Shown here: piece by piece, positions 14,377 through 20,039 of the stretch
Layout of the letters: each line of letters starts with the position of its first letter
Numbering within the stretch: the stretch's first letter is position 1
From: a virus
Reading direction: 5' to 3' (one strand)
IMG/VR virus record: IMGVR_UViG_3300031629_000097
Location: 1 to 21,896 of that record
Length of the DNA: 21,896 bases
Program-made: the position numbers and the translations under genes
Notes under the pieces: generated by a model
The model's database searches: none
What the model was told of the DNA's origin: nothing
What the model saw: only the letters and a program-made list of their open reading frames with translations

Positions 14377-14723
14377 TGAAACAAGAGGCAAGAGTACAAG
14401 CAGCGTTCTGCACATACATTCAGTTTACCTACCCTAAAGTTAGATACTGTGCATCATTGGGTGGTATAAGAACTTCTATGAAACAAGCTATAATGGCTAA
14501 AAAGACAGGCTACGTTAAAGGCTTTCCTGATATGGCTATACTACACCCTAATAAAGAGTACTCAGGGCTGTTCTTAGAGATTAAAGCTGATAAGAAGGGT
14601 TATGCTTCATCTCATCAAAAAGAATGGGTTAAAGACCTTAATGATGTTGGCTACTTTGCTGCTGTTGTTAAAGGATTAGAAGAATGTATGGACACTTTAG
14701 ATTGGTATATGAAAATAAAATAA
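14376..14723 (+). CDS. VRR-NUC domain nuclease (PD-(D/E)XK fold)
   Basis: This 115-residue single-domain nuclease has VRR-NUC residues: Glu4 in the first helix, GFPD at 49-52 with Asp52, LFLEIKA at 65-71 with Glu68 and Lys70, and the following HQKEWVKDLN helix with Gln81. The closing strand AAVVKGLEE is typical. The length fits stand-alone phage VRR-NUC proteins, which probably act on branched or structured DNA during replication or recombination (Holliday-junction resolvase-like). It follows the HTH gene by TAATG coupling. Confidence 0.85.
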   Translation: MKQEARVQAAFCTYIQFTYPKVRYCASLGGIRTSMKQAIMAKKTGYVKGFPDMAILHPNKEYSGLFLEIKADKKGYASSHQKEWVKDLNDVGYFAAVVKGLEECMDTLDWYMKIK

Positions 14724-14728
14724 TAACT

Positions 14729-14920
14729 ATGACTAGAGACAAAGCAAGAGAACTACTTAACAAGTACTTAGAGATAAACCCTATACCTATTATTGATTGT
14801 GTTATTGAGCATAATATTGATGAATATGCTTTACATAATGAGCATTATACATTCAAGTACTTAATGTGTTTAGTTTACGACTTAGAGAGTGTGAAACTGC
14901 CAAGTGAAACTGCTGGATAA
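14729..14920 (+). CDS. Small hypothetical protein ending in SETAG
   Basis: This protein is 63 residues from ATG 14729, chosen over an in-frame ATG at 14684 inside the VRR-NUC gene because AATAACT precedes it, as at other starts here. It is helical with His and aromatic residues (HNEHYTFKYLMCLVYDLESV). Its 3' end lies in the GAAACTGC repeats described separately and could be a changed reading frame. No family is recognised. It is the last gene before the 14921-15396 non-coding region. Confidence 0.5.
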   Translation: MTRDKARELLNKYLEINPIPIIDCVIEHNIDEYALHNEHYTFKYLMCLVYDLESVKLPSETAG

Positions 14921-14986
14921 ATAATTTTCTAAAAAACTTTTACAAAAAAAACTTTTCTTAATTCTCGTTGAAACTGCTGAAACTGC
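14893..14986 (+). repeat. Four copies of GAAACTGC
   Basis: Exact copies lie at 14893-14900, 14906-14913, 14970-14977 and 14979-14986, all preceded by T. Two lie at the end of the upstream gene and two beyond its stop codon, in the +1 frame, separated by a 56-base A/T-rich stretch. Confidence 0.8.
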
Positions 14987-15030
14987 TAGGTATGTGGGTA
15001 AAAAAAATTAAAAAATTTTCTTGATTATTC

Positions 15031-15053
15031 CTATGCGTGCATAGTACTTTTTT
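15031..15053 (+). terminator. Probable terminator of the 12276-14920 operon
   Basis: CTATGCGTGCATAG is a perfect inverted repeat (CTATGC, GT, GCATAG; a 4-base loop is more realistic), followed by TAC and six T residues at 15048-15053. Confidence 0.6.
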
Positions 15054-15138
15054 CTATATCAAAATAGTTGAGGTAAAAAAATAAAATTGATAAAACTTTA
15101 AAAAAATATATTTTTAAAAATAATTTGCTTTTTGTATT

Positions 15139-15163
15139 GTTATATCAAAAATTTTGTTATAAC
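15139..15163 (+). promoter_or_regulatory. 25-bp near-perfect palindrome, operator-like
   Basis: Left arm GTTATATCAAAA (15139-15150), centre A (15151), right arm TTTTGTTATAAC (15152-15163). Eleven of twelve positions pair. It lies 261 bases before the accessory module start, in DNA otherwise of low complexity. A dimeric regulator site or replication element is possible. Confidence 0.55.
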
Positions 15164-15391
15164 GTACGCCCGTTCTTATTACTTAAAAAGGAATAACACA
15201 AAACAACAACCACCAGCCAACACCAGAACCACAAAAAACAATAAAACCACCACCAACCACCAAAAAAGAGGCAAAAAAAGAGTATTAAAAAAACAATAAA
15301 TTAAAAAAACTTTGCAAAATTGTACTTTTTAACCTAGTAAAAGCAAATAAAAGTTTTACACATTGTTTTACACATATATAAAAAACCCTTA

Positions 15392-15399
15392 TATATTTG
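15392..15399 (+). promoter_or_regulatory. Promoter -7 element TATATTTG of the accessory module
   Basis: TATATTTG fits TAnnTTTG and lies 24 bases before ATG 15424. A TTG at 15363-15365 is 26 bases upstream, slightly long for a -33 element. The ATG at 15403 would lie at or before the expected transcription start, so it is unlikely to be used. Confidence 0.55.
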
Positions 15400-15423
15400 T
15401 GTATGACTAACAAAAATACTACT

Positions 15424-15741
15424 ATGACAACAAAAACACAAAACACTGATAATCAATCAGTTACACAAATCGATGAAGTTTCTTCTACTGATAATCAAGT
15501 AGTTACATATTTCGTATTAGGAAATGATTATGACGGGGATATATTTGAAAGCAATAATTTACTAGATGTAATTGCCTTTTTAGGTGGTTATGAATTAAAG
15601 TCTTGGTATAATGAAAGACTTGATTTTATACCTTTAAAATCTAATTTTGAAATAAACGAAAGAGAAATAAATTCTTGGAATAAAGAGAATAAGCAAAAAA
15701 CAATAATAAAAATAAAAGCTAAAAAACTTTTTAACCTTTAA
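15424..15741 (+). CDS. Hypothetical protein, first gene of the accessory module
   Basis: This protein is 105 residues from ATG 15424, preceded by ACT as at most starts in this module. An ATG at 15403 is in frame but lies almost on the predicted transcription start. The N-terminal part is Thr/Gln/Asp-rich and low complexity. The middle (VVTYFVLGNDYDGDIFESNN) looks beta-rich and the C-terminus is basic and helical. No family is recognised. Confidence 0.55.
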   Translation: MTTKTQNTDNQSVTQIDEVSSTDNQVVTYFVLGNDYDGDIFESNNLLDVIAFLGGYELKSWYNERLDFIPLKSNFEINEREINSWNKENKQKTIIKIKAKKLFNL

Positions 15742-15752
15742 AAATTACAACT

Positions 15753-15926
15753 ATGACAAAAAAACAAACATATCCAAAACTAATTACAAAAGTAACAACT
15801 AGAAAAAAATATACTATAATAGAAAATCTAATTTTTACATTCTTAGCCTTTATGGTATTTTACTTATTACTTTTTTTGATGTGTTACACTTTTGCAAATC
15901 TTGATAAAATAATTTTCTCACTTTAA
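15753..15926 (+). CDS. Small single-TM protein
   Basis: This ORF encodes 57 residues: a basic N-terminus (TKKQTYPKLITKVTTRKKY), one strong membrane helix (about residues 25-48, ENLIFTFLAFMVFYLLLFLM) and a short C-terminus. It starts at ATG 15753 after ACAACT, the leader form used in this module. It is probably an inner-membrane protein with the N-terminus inside, by the positive-inside rule. No family is recognised. Confidence 0.5.
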   Translation: MTKKQTYPKLITKVTTRKKYTIIENLIFTFLAFMVFYLLLFLMCYTFANLDKIIFSL

Positions 15927-15937
15927 AAAATAAAACT

Positions 15938-16135
15938 ATGAACCGAAATAATACAACAATTGACCCAGTAGAATTTACAGAACCAGAAGCGGACCGCTGT
16001 AATGTTTGCGATAATGATATTTTAACACCTGAGGAAATAGAGGATGAAATATGTAATGAATGCTTTTTTTCTTGCTGCGGCGATGAATTGAATCAGGAAA
16101 CAAGGATATGTTCAACCTGCAAAGAACACAACTAA
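15938..16135 (+). CDS. Cysteine-rich zinc-ribbon-like protein
   Basis: This 65-residue acidic protein has four cysteine clusters: CNVC (21-24), CNEC (39-42), CC (46-47) and CSTC (58-61). Two zinc-binding sites can be built from these CxxC knuckles, as in small zinc-ribbon or treble-clef proteins. There is no basic DNA-binding arm, so binding to a host protein is as likely as binding nucleic acid. The start follows AATAAAACT. Small zinc-ribbon proteins of phages often modify host transcription or translation, but that is inference here. Confidence 0.6.
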   Translation: MNRNNTTIDPVEFTEPEADRCNVCDNDILTPEEIEDEICNECFFSCCGDELNQETRICSTCKEHN

Positions 16136-16167
16136 AAACTAATAATAAAACTATAAAACTATAAATT

Positions 16168-16770
16168 ATGAATTTACTAACACAAAACGCAAAGATGAAA
16201 AAAACATCTAAAGAAAATAAAGCTAAGATATTAAATTTTAGTATCCCAGCCTTTAAAACTAAAAGCGGTAAAAGTACGTGCCCATTTGCTGCAGGTTGTC
16301 AAAAATTTTGTTATGCTCAAAAAGGAAATTATACACGATTTCCAATAGTACAAGAATTGATGGAGAAAAAATATGAGATAAGCAAACAAACAAATTTTAA
16401 CAGCCTGATGAATGAAGAAATAGCAAAAAAGAAACCAACACATGTTCGCATACATGATTCTGGTGACTTCTACAGTCCTAAATACCTGCAAAAATGGATA
16501 CAAATTGCAGAATACAACAAAGAGGTTATTTTTTACGCATATACAAAAAGCATAAAATTTTTTACTGAGGGTTTACTAGTACCGACAAATCTAAAAATTA
16601 TCTTTTCAGAGGGTAGCAAAACAGACGATTTGATTAATGTAAAAAAGCATAGGCATGCACGCATTTTTAAGGACGTGACAACACTTTTAGCAGCTGGATA
16701 TATAGACGCATCATCAAATGACTTAAAAGCAATAACAATCAACAAAAAAGTAGGTTTAATTTTTCACTAA
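16168..16770 (+). CDS. GP88 family protein
   Basis: This 200-residue protein matches the GP88 family, named after a mycobacteriophage product. The N-terminal cysteine motif CPFAAGCQKFCYA has Cys38, Cys44 and Cys48. The central VRIHDSGDFYSPKYLQKW is at about 93-110, followed by FYAYTKSIKFF at about 122-132 and IIFSEGS. The conserved Cys and His/Asp residues suggest a metal or metal-cluster site, but the reaction is not known to me. Such proteins occur on phages and plasmids. The gene lies in the middle of the accessory module after the zinc-ribbon gene and has the module's usual leader. Confidence 0.75.
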   Translation: MNLLTQNAKMKKTSKENKAKILNFSIPAFKTKSGKSTCPFAAGCQKFCYAQKGNYTRFPIVQELMEKKYEISKQTNFNSLMNEEIAKKKPTHVRIHDSGDFYSPKYLQKWIQIAEYNKEVIFYAYTKSIKFFTEGLLVPTNLKIIFSEGSKTDDLINVKKHRHARIFKDVTTLLAAGYIDASSNDLKAITINKKVGLIFH

Positions 16771-16781
16771 AAAAAAATATT

Positions 16782-16970
16782 ATGAAAAGAATAACAACAC
16801 AAAGAAGTAATTTGTTCAAAAGATTATCATTTTATTTATTTATGAATACTGAAACATTAAAACAATTAAAAGAGAACAAAAAAATACTTTTTGATGCTAC
16901 AGCCTTAACAAATAAAGAAATTAAGCAATTAACAGAAGAACAAGAAAACAATTATATGTTACCATTTTAA
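16782..16970 (+). CDS. Small hypothetical protein
   Basis: This protein is 62 residues from ATG 16782; an in-frame ATG at 16842 would leave 42 residues (NTETLKQLKENKKILFDATA onward) that look like the conserved core. The first 20 residues are basic and aromatic (KRITTQRSNLFKRLSFYLF) and could be a membrane-binding arm or mis-included leader. The ending EEQENNYMLPF is acidic with an aromatic tip reminiscent of SSB tails, but it is not a true match. No family is recognised. Confidence 0.4.
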   Translation: MKRITTQRSNLFKRLSFYLFMNTETLKQLKENKKILFDATALTNKEIKQLTEEQENNYMLPF

Positions 16971-16990
16971 AAACTAAAAATTATAAAACT

Positions 16991-17287
16991 ATGAAAAATT
17001 TAACAGTACATCAGGCAACAAACTATTTATCAAGATACGGAGCAATTCGGCACGACGTCAGTCAATTAGTACACGCCAGCAGGCAAACAGCTAAGAAATA
17101 CAAAGTAAAAACGTTAGATATATTTTTCTTTATGATAGAAAATAAGAAAGTAAACGGCTTATTTCTGTTTGAATACGGTTTTAATAATAGACAAGGCAGA
17201 GAAGTAAAAGAAACCTTTAAAAATTACTATGAAGATAATCAGAGTTATTTTAGTTTTGATGATGAAGGTAATAATATAATTATATAA
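16991..17287 (+). CDS. Hypothetical protein
   Basis: This 98-residue protein starts after AAAACT, the module leader. The N-terminal third (TVHQATNYLSRYGAIRHDVS, then ASRQTAKKYKV) could be a small HTH-like helical unit. The rest is aromatic and beta-like (FFFMIENKKVNGLFLFEYGF), with an acidic end. No family is certain. Several codons ending in C or G (for example in the CACGACGTCAG stretch) differ from the virion genes, supporting a different origin for this module. Confidence 0.5.
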   Translation: MKNLTVHQATNYLSRYGAIRHDVSQLVHASRQTAKKYKVKTLDIFFFMIENKKVNGLFLFEYGFNNRQGREVKETFKNYYEDNQSYFSFDDEGNNIII

Positions 17288-17289
17288 CT

Positions 17290-17376
17290 ATGGCAAACGA
17301 ATTGAAACCAGTAGAGCTTAGCAATACTTTTTATTTAATACTTTGTATTATTGCTTTGCTAACTTCAGGATGCTAA
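17290..17376 (+). CDS. 28-residue membrane microprotein ending in LLTSGC
   Basis: ATG 17290 follows the previous stop by two bases with an AACT leader. The product is a polar N-terminus (ANELKPVELSN) then one hydrophobic segment (TFYLILCIIALLTSGC) ending exactly at the last cysteine, in a lipobox-like setting (-3 Thr is not canonical). It may be a tiny membrane or lipid-linked peptide, or chance. Evidence is only spacing, leader and hydrophobic pattern. Confidence 0.4.
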   Translation: MANELKPVELSNTFYLILCIIALLTSGC

Positions 17377-17404
17377 AATAATAATAATTTAAAATAATAA
17401 ACAA

Positions 17405-17680
17405 ATGGAAACAATAAACAAAACAGAGGCAAACCAATTAATAAAAGATAGTAAAGGCAAGATATTTGCAGCAACCTTTATTAAAAAAGACTTATCAATT
17501 AGGGTGATGAATGCACGAATGGGCAAGAAGTACACGCCAACAGGCAAAGCAGCCCCTTTTAAGCCATCAGATTATCAATTAATAAGTGTGTATGATATGA
17601 AGCAAAAAGGGTTTAGGATGATAAATCTTAATACTATCAAAAATCTAAATATTAATAAAACTAAATACATAATCAAATGA
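17405..17680 (+). CDS. SH3-like beta-barrel protein (DUF2693-like)
   Basis: This 91-residue protein has the pattern GKIFAATFIKKDLSIRVMNA, then GKKYTPTGK, then YQLISVYDMKQKGFRMINLN. It resembles the small SH3 beta-barrel proteins (DUF2693-like) common on plasmids and phages of Bacteroidota, and the length fits. Its role is not established, though the family is often near DNA-transfer or replication genes. It ends on an ATGA overlap with the coiled-coil gene, so the two are coupled. Its leader, AAATAATAAACAA, resembles that of the gene at 12276. Confidence 0.65.
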   Translation: METINKTEANQLIKDSKGKIFAATFIKKDLSIRVMNARMGKKYTPTGKAAPFKPSDYQLISVYDMKQKGFRMINLNTIKNLNINKTKYIIK

Positions 17681-18084
17681 TGAATGAAACAAACATACAA
17701 CAACAAAGAATTGATGTACTAACAGAAACAATTGCAATAGTAAACAGACGTATATTGTTAAAGGATGAACACAGGCAACACCTTAACGAAACAATAAGCA
17801 ACCAAGCCTATCAGCTAGAAAGCAGCGATAAAACAGTTAAATTATTAATCACTAGAATAGATTTAGGCAATGAAAGAAAAGAGCTTGATGATGATACAAT
17901 AGGCAAACTATTTGCAGCAGCTAAGAAAGATAAAGAAGTAATAAAGCAATTGAGCGTAATAATTAAGCAACAAGGCCAACAAATAAGAGAATTGCAGCAA
18001 GAAAATGACAAACTATTTGCAGCTAATAAAGCAAATGAAACTACTTTAACACTACAAAAAGAAGTAAAAAAACTATCTAAATAG
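17677..18084 (+). CDS. Coiled-coil protein, last gene of the accessory module
   Basis: This 135-residue protein is almost entirely helical, with two coiled-coil regions (about residues 8-55 and 85-132), rich in Gln, Glu, Lys and Leu (for example QLSVIIKQQGQQIRELQQEN). The start is ATG 17677 (ATGATG; 17680 is equally possible), overlapping the previous stop. There is no membrane segment. It may oligomerise or bridge partners of the module. It is followed by a terminator 28 bases after the stop. Confidence 0.6.
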   Translation: MMNETNIQQQRIDVLTETIAIVNRRILLKDEHRQHLNETISNQAYQLESSDKTVKLLITRIDLGNERKELDDDTIGKLFAAAKKDKEVIKQLSVIIKQQGQQIRELQQENDKLFAANKANETTLTLQKEVKKLSK

Positions 18085-18111
18085 CTTATAATCTAACTAA
18101 ATGCAGCAACT

Positions 18112-18138
18112 AAAGCCTATTAATTTAGGTTTTTTTTT
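18112..18138 (+). terminator. Terminator of the accessory module
   Basis: AAAGCCTA (18112-18119) and TAGGTTTT (18126-18133) pair over 8 positions with one G-U pair and a 6-base loop, leading into a run of nine T residues (18130-18138). Confidence 0.75.
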
Positions 18139-18378
18139 GCTTAATTTGTAATGCTGATGTATTAAATTGAGATTGAATAGGTTATATAAATAGATTTTTT
18201 TCCTTTACATACACCCACACACACAAACCAGTTCACAAAACTAAGTTTAAAACTCTAATGACTAAGTAATGACTGAAAAGCTATTGATTTGATGTAATTA
18301 AGCAAGGTAATAAGGTTGATATTGTTGATTAAAATGGTTAATTGATTACCGTAAACCGCTTACATACTAATCCTTTGG

Positions 18379-18396
18379 ACACACACACACACACAC
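18379..18396 (+). repeat. (AC)9 microsatellite
   Basis: Nine uninterrupted AC units lie inside the non-coding region. A less regular CA block at 18211-18229 lies 168 bases upstream with matching flanks (TCCTTT before, AAGTTTAAA after). Confidence 0.9.
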
Positions 18397-18729
18397 CCAA
18401 GTTTAAAGTTCTATTTTATAAAACTAAGATAGATAAGTATTCATTTGAATAGATGTTAAGAAGTACAAGTGAGTGCTGAATTATAGAGGCTGATATGATT
18501 AGATATTATAATGCTCTAATAAGAGGCACGAAGATATAGTTTTAAAGTTAAATAGTTTCATAGTTTCTATACAATTTAGTATAATGTGTAAAGATAGTAT
18601 GAATATAAGTGATATTAACTGTATATAGTTATTGAAATAGTTAAATACACTGGCAATAGGTACAATAAAATTAGAGAAGTTCAACTTTATAAGTTTACTT
18701 TGTTGTATCTAATTAACATTATAATGTGA

Positions 18730-18761
18730 TTGTCTTGTAAAGTGCTGAATAAACAAGACAA
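18730..18761. other. 9-bp inverted repeat with 14-base loop
   Basis: TTGTCTTGT (18730-18738) and ACAAGACAA (18753-18761) are perfect inverted repeats. No T-run follows on either strand, so it is not a standard terminator. It may be a protein site or part of a folded RNA. Confidence 0.6.
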
Positions 18762-18820
18762 ATTATATGCATTTACATCTTATATTGTCATTTTCACCTA
18801 TACTATATTTACTTACATAT

Positions 18821-18848
18821 AAAAGAAAAACCAAGATTGGAGTCTTGG
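18821..18848 (-). terminator. Terminator of the minus-strand operon
   Basis: CCAAGA (18831-18836) and TCTTGG (18843-18848) form a stem with a 6-base loop. Read on the minus strand it is followed by TTTTTCTTTT (complement of 18821-18830). It lies about 120 bases after the stop of the minus-strand gene at 18970. Confidence 0.8.
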
Positions 18849-18969
18849 CTTATCTTAACTCGAGTAGAGATGTTACCCAAATTGAAATGAAAATTAATTA
18901 GGATGTAAAGATAACAAACTTATTTAACTAACACACTACTTCTTATATTATGTTTACAAAAAGGTTTAT

Positions 18970-19233
18970 TTAGTAGTTACGACATCTATCGCAATGCAAC
19001 CAATCTACTACTTTCCTATCACAGCTATTACAATCTTGTTTTGTTTTAACTTCTATTTGTTGTGGTAGTGCAGGTATAAAATCAGAGGTTATAGTATCTA
19101 AACAACCTAAACATAGAGTAGTGGTTGATTGCTCTTTGCTTCTTACTATGGATTGGTAATCTGTAATCATAGATTGCAAGAAATCTACTTCCTCTTCTAA
19201 TCTCTCTATCTTATATTCTTGTTCTGTTTTCAT
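18970..19233 (-). CDS. Small coiled-coil protein with zinc-finger-like CxxC pairs
   Basis: This 87-residue protein has an N-terminal coiled coil (about residues 3-35; EYKIERLEEEVDFLQSMIT). It is followed by cysteine pairs CLGC (41-44), CNSC (68-71) and CDRC (81-84). The last two pairs, with a His nearby (DWLHCDRC), look like a single zinc knuckle. It overlaps the start of the upstream gene's stop (the ATG at 19233 overlaps TGA 19230-19232 area), so both are co-translated. It may be a dimeric zinc protein that binds DNA or a host factor. No family is certain. Confidence 0.55.
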   Translation of the reverse strand: MKTEQEYKIERLEEEVDFLQSMITDYQSIVRSKEQSTTTLCLGCLDTITSDFIPALPQQIEVKTKQDCNSCDRKVVDWLHCDRCRNY

Positions 19234-19433
19234 CTCTCTAATTCTTTTATTCTTTTATGTACATTAACATCTTCAACTCCATTATACATTCCAAGATTTT
19301 CTATTTTTAACTTCTTTAATTCCTCAACTATCTTTTCATTAGTGTAATCACTTATGCTATCCATTAAATCCATAGGGCATAGTATATTCTCACATAAATC
19401 GTTTAGTTGGTCTAGCAATGTTTCTTCATTCAT
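19230..19433 (-). CDS. Small acidic protein, first gene of the minus-strand operon
   Basis: This protein is 67 residues from ATG 19433. Longer versions start with TTG inside the promoter box and are unlikely. It is helical and acidic (EETLLDQLNDLCENILCPMD, then KIVEELKKLKIENLG). The start is 27 bases after the minus-strand -7 element, the same spacing as in four plus-strand operons. It shares an ATGA overlap with the next gene. No family is recognised. Its divergence from terS suggests a regulatory or early host-takeover role. Confidence 0.55.
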   Translation of the reverse strand: MNEETLLDQLNDLCENILCPMDLMDSISDYTNEKIVEELKKLKIENLGMYNGVEDVNVHKRIKELER

Positions 19434-19460
19434 AGTTGTATTATTTAAGTTATTAGACTG

Positions 19461-19492
19461 CAAACATACACAAATAATCTTACAAAGTTCAA
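19461..19492 (-). promoter_or_regulatory. Minus-strand promoter, TATGTTTG
   Basis: On the minus strand TATGTTTG occupies 19468-19461, with TTG 21 bases upstream (19492-19490). The 12-bp motif TATAAAATTGAA (19499-19488) overlaps the -33 region. A 27-base leader beginning CAGTCTAATAACTTAAATAA precedes ATG 19433. Confidence 0.75.
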
Positions 19493-19532
19493 TTTTATAT
19501 GTTTATTATGAAAATACTTTAGCACATTGTTG

Positions 19533-19540
19533 TATATTGG
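19533..19540 (+). promoter_or_regulatory. Weak promoter-like -7 element before terS
   Basis: TATATTGG followed by CACTCTAAAC resembles TATCTTTG followed by CAGTCTAAAC at 10972. It lies 17 bases before ATG 19558. A second possible element, TATGTTTA, is at 19498-19505 next to the shared 12-bp motif. Both differ from consensus by one or two bases. Confidence 0.4.
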
Positions 19541-19557
19541 CACTCTAAACGAATAAT

Positions 19558-19986
19558 ATGTCAGAAGAACCAATAAATAGAAAGAGAGGAGAGGAGGCTA
19601 TGAAGAAGGTAAGTAACAAGAAACCTAACAACATAGTTGAGTCATATCAGAAAACACCTAAATCTCTACTACCTAAGAATAATGATACTAAAAGGATAGC
19701 TAAGATGACTAGGAAGTCTTTAGCTTACGCATTAGAAGGACAACCTGTAAAGATTAAGATGGCATTAGATATACTATTTGATGAAGACCCACGAGCCTAT
19801 ATAGATGCAATAGCTAAACTAATGAACTATGCTATGCCTAAACTATCATCAACAGAGATTAAGAGAGATTCAGAAACTAAGATTGAGATTAACTTAACTG
19901 AAGGAGCAACACTTGATGATATTAAAAATCAAATTAGAGGACTAGAAGATGCAGATGATGTTGAATATACCGAATTAGATGAGTAG
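19558..19986 (+). CDS. terS: Terminase small subunit
   Basis: This 142-residue protein has a basic N-terminus, then a helical DNA-binding region (about 45-90; MTRKSLAYALEGQPVKIKMA, then DPRAYIDAIAKLMNYAMPKL) followed by a beta-strand stretch (ETKIEINLTEGATLDD) and an acidic end. The layout, and its place two genes before the large terminase, fit a small subunit that recognises packaging DNA. The AYIDAIAKLMNYAMPKL segment is typical of small terminases in Bacteroidota phages. The methyltransferase gene separates it from terL. Confidence 0.72.
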   Translation: MSEEPINRKRGEEAMKKVSNKKPNNIVESYQKTPKSLLPKNNDTKRIAKMTRKSLAYALEGQPVKIKMALDILFDEDPRAYIDAIAKLMNYAMPKLSSTEIKRDSETKIEINLTEGATLDDIKNQIRGLEDADDVEYTELDE

Positions 19987-20004
19987 TATATCAAATAGTT
20001 TGTG

Positions 20005-20012
20005 TATGTTTG
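20005..20012 (+). promoter_or_regulatory. Promoter -7 element TATGTTTG of the methyltransferase-terL operon
   Basis: TATGTTTG is followed by a 27-base leader containing TTAATAACTAAAACAATAAA, nearly identical to that at 7707. No -33 TTG is present at normal distance. Confidence 0.7.
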
Positions 20013-20039
20013 TGCTTTAATAACTAAAACAATAAAATT

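Larger units (their letters stand above)
14921..15396 (+). other. AT-rich non-coding region
   Basis: No convincing gene is present. The region holds two GAAACTGC copies, long A and T runs, a terminator-like palindrome (15031-15053), a 14-bp palindrome AAAAATATATTTTT (15102-15115), a 25-bp near-perfect palindrome (15139-15163), a tract of almost only A and C (15195-15267) and, at the right edge, a promoter for the accessory module. An open frame of 33 codons (15187-15285) without ATG encodes a Pro/Thr-rich tail and may be a gene remnant. Confidence 0.7.
18139..18820. other. Long non-coding region with CA repeats and an inverted repeat
   Basis: No ORF here is convincing on either strand. The region contains two CA-rich blocks (18211-18229 and 18379-18396, the second being nine AC units), both preceded by TCCTTT and followed by AAGTTTAAA. 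It also has a near copy of the promoter motif (TTCAACTTTATA, 18680-18691), a 9-bp inverted repeat (18730-18761) and two copies of AGTGCTGAAT (18472 area and 18741). No tRNA was seen. It may hold attachment, origin or ncRNA functions. Confidence 0.6.

Noticed and set aside
14893-14986. GAAACTGC copies as a CRISPR-like or iteron array
   Set aside because: The copies are short and unevenly spaced (13, 64 and 9 bases), and two are coding; a slipped coding repeat explains them better.
18201-18396. CRISPR array suggested by repeated CA blocks
   Set aside because: The repeats are simple dinucleotide tracts with only two blocks, unequal length, no regular spacers and no cas genes.
18499-18684. 61-codon minus-strand frame in the non-coding region
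   Set aside because: No -7 element or cassette leader upstream, and the composition is Ile/Leu/Asn/Phe noise typical of AT-rich DNA. It cannot be fully excluded.
19354-19548. 64-codon plus-strand frame
   Set aside because: It is antisense to the better-supported minus-strand gene and runs through the divergent promoter region.
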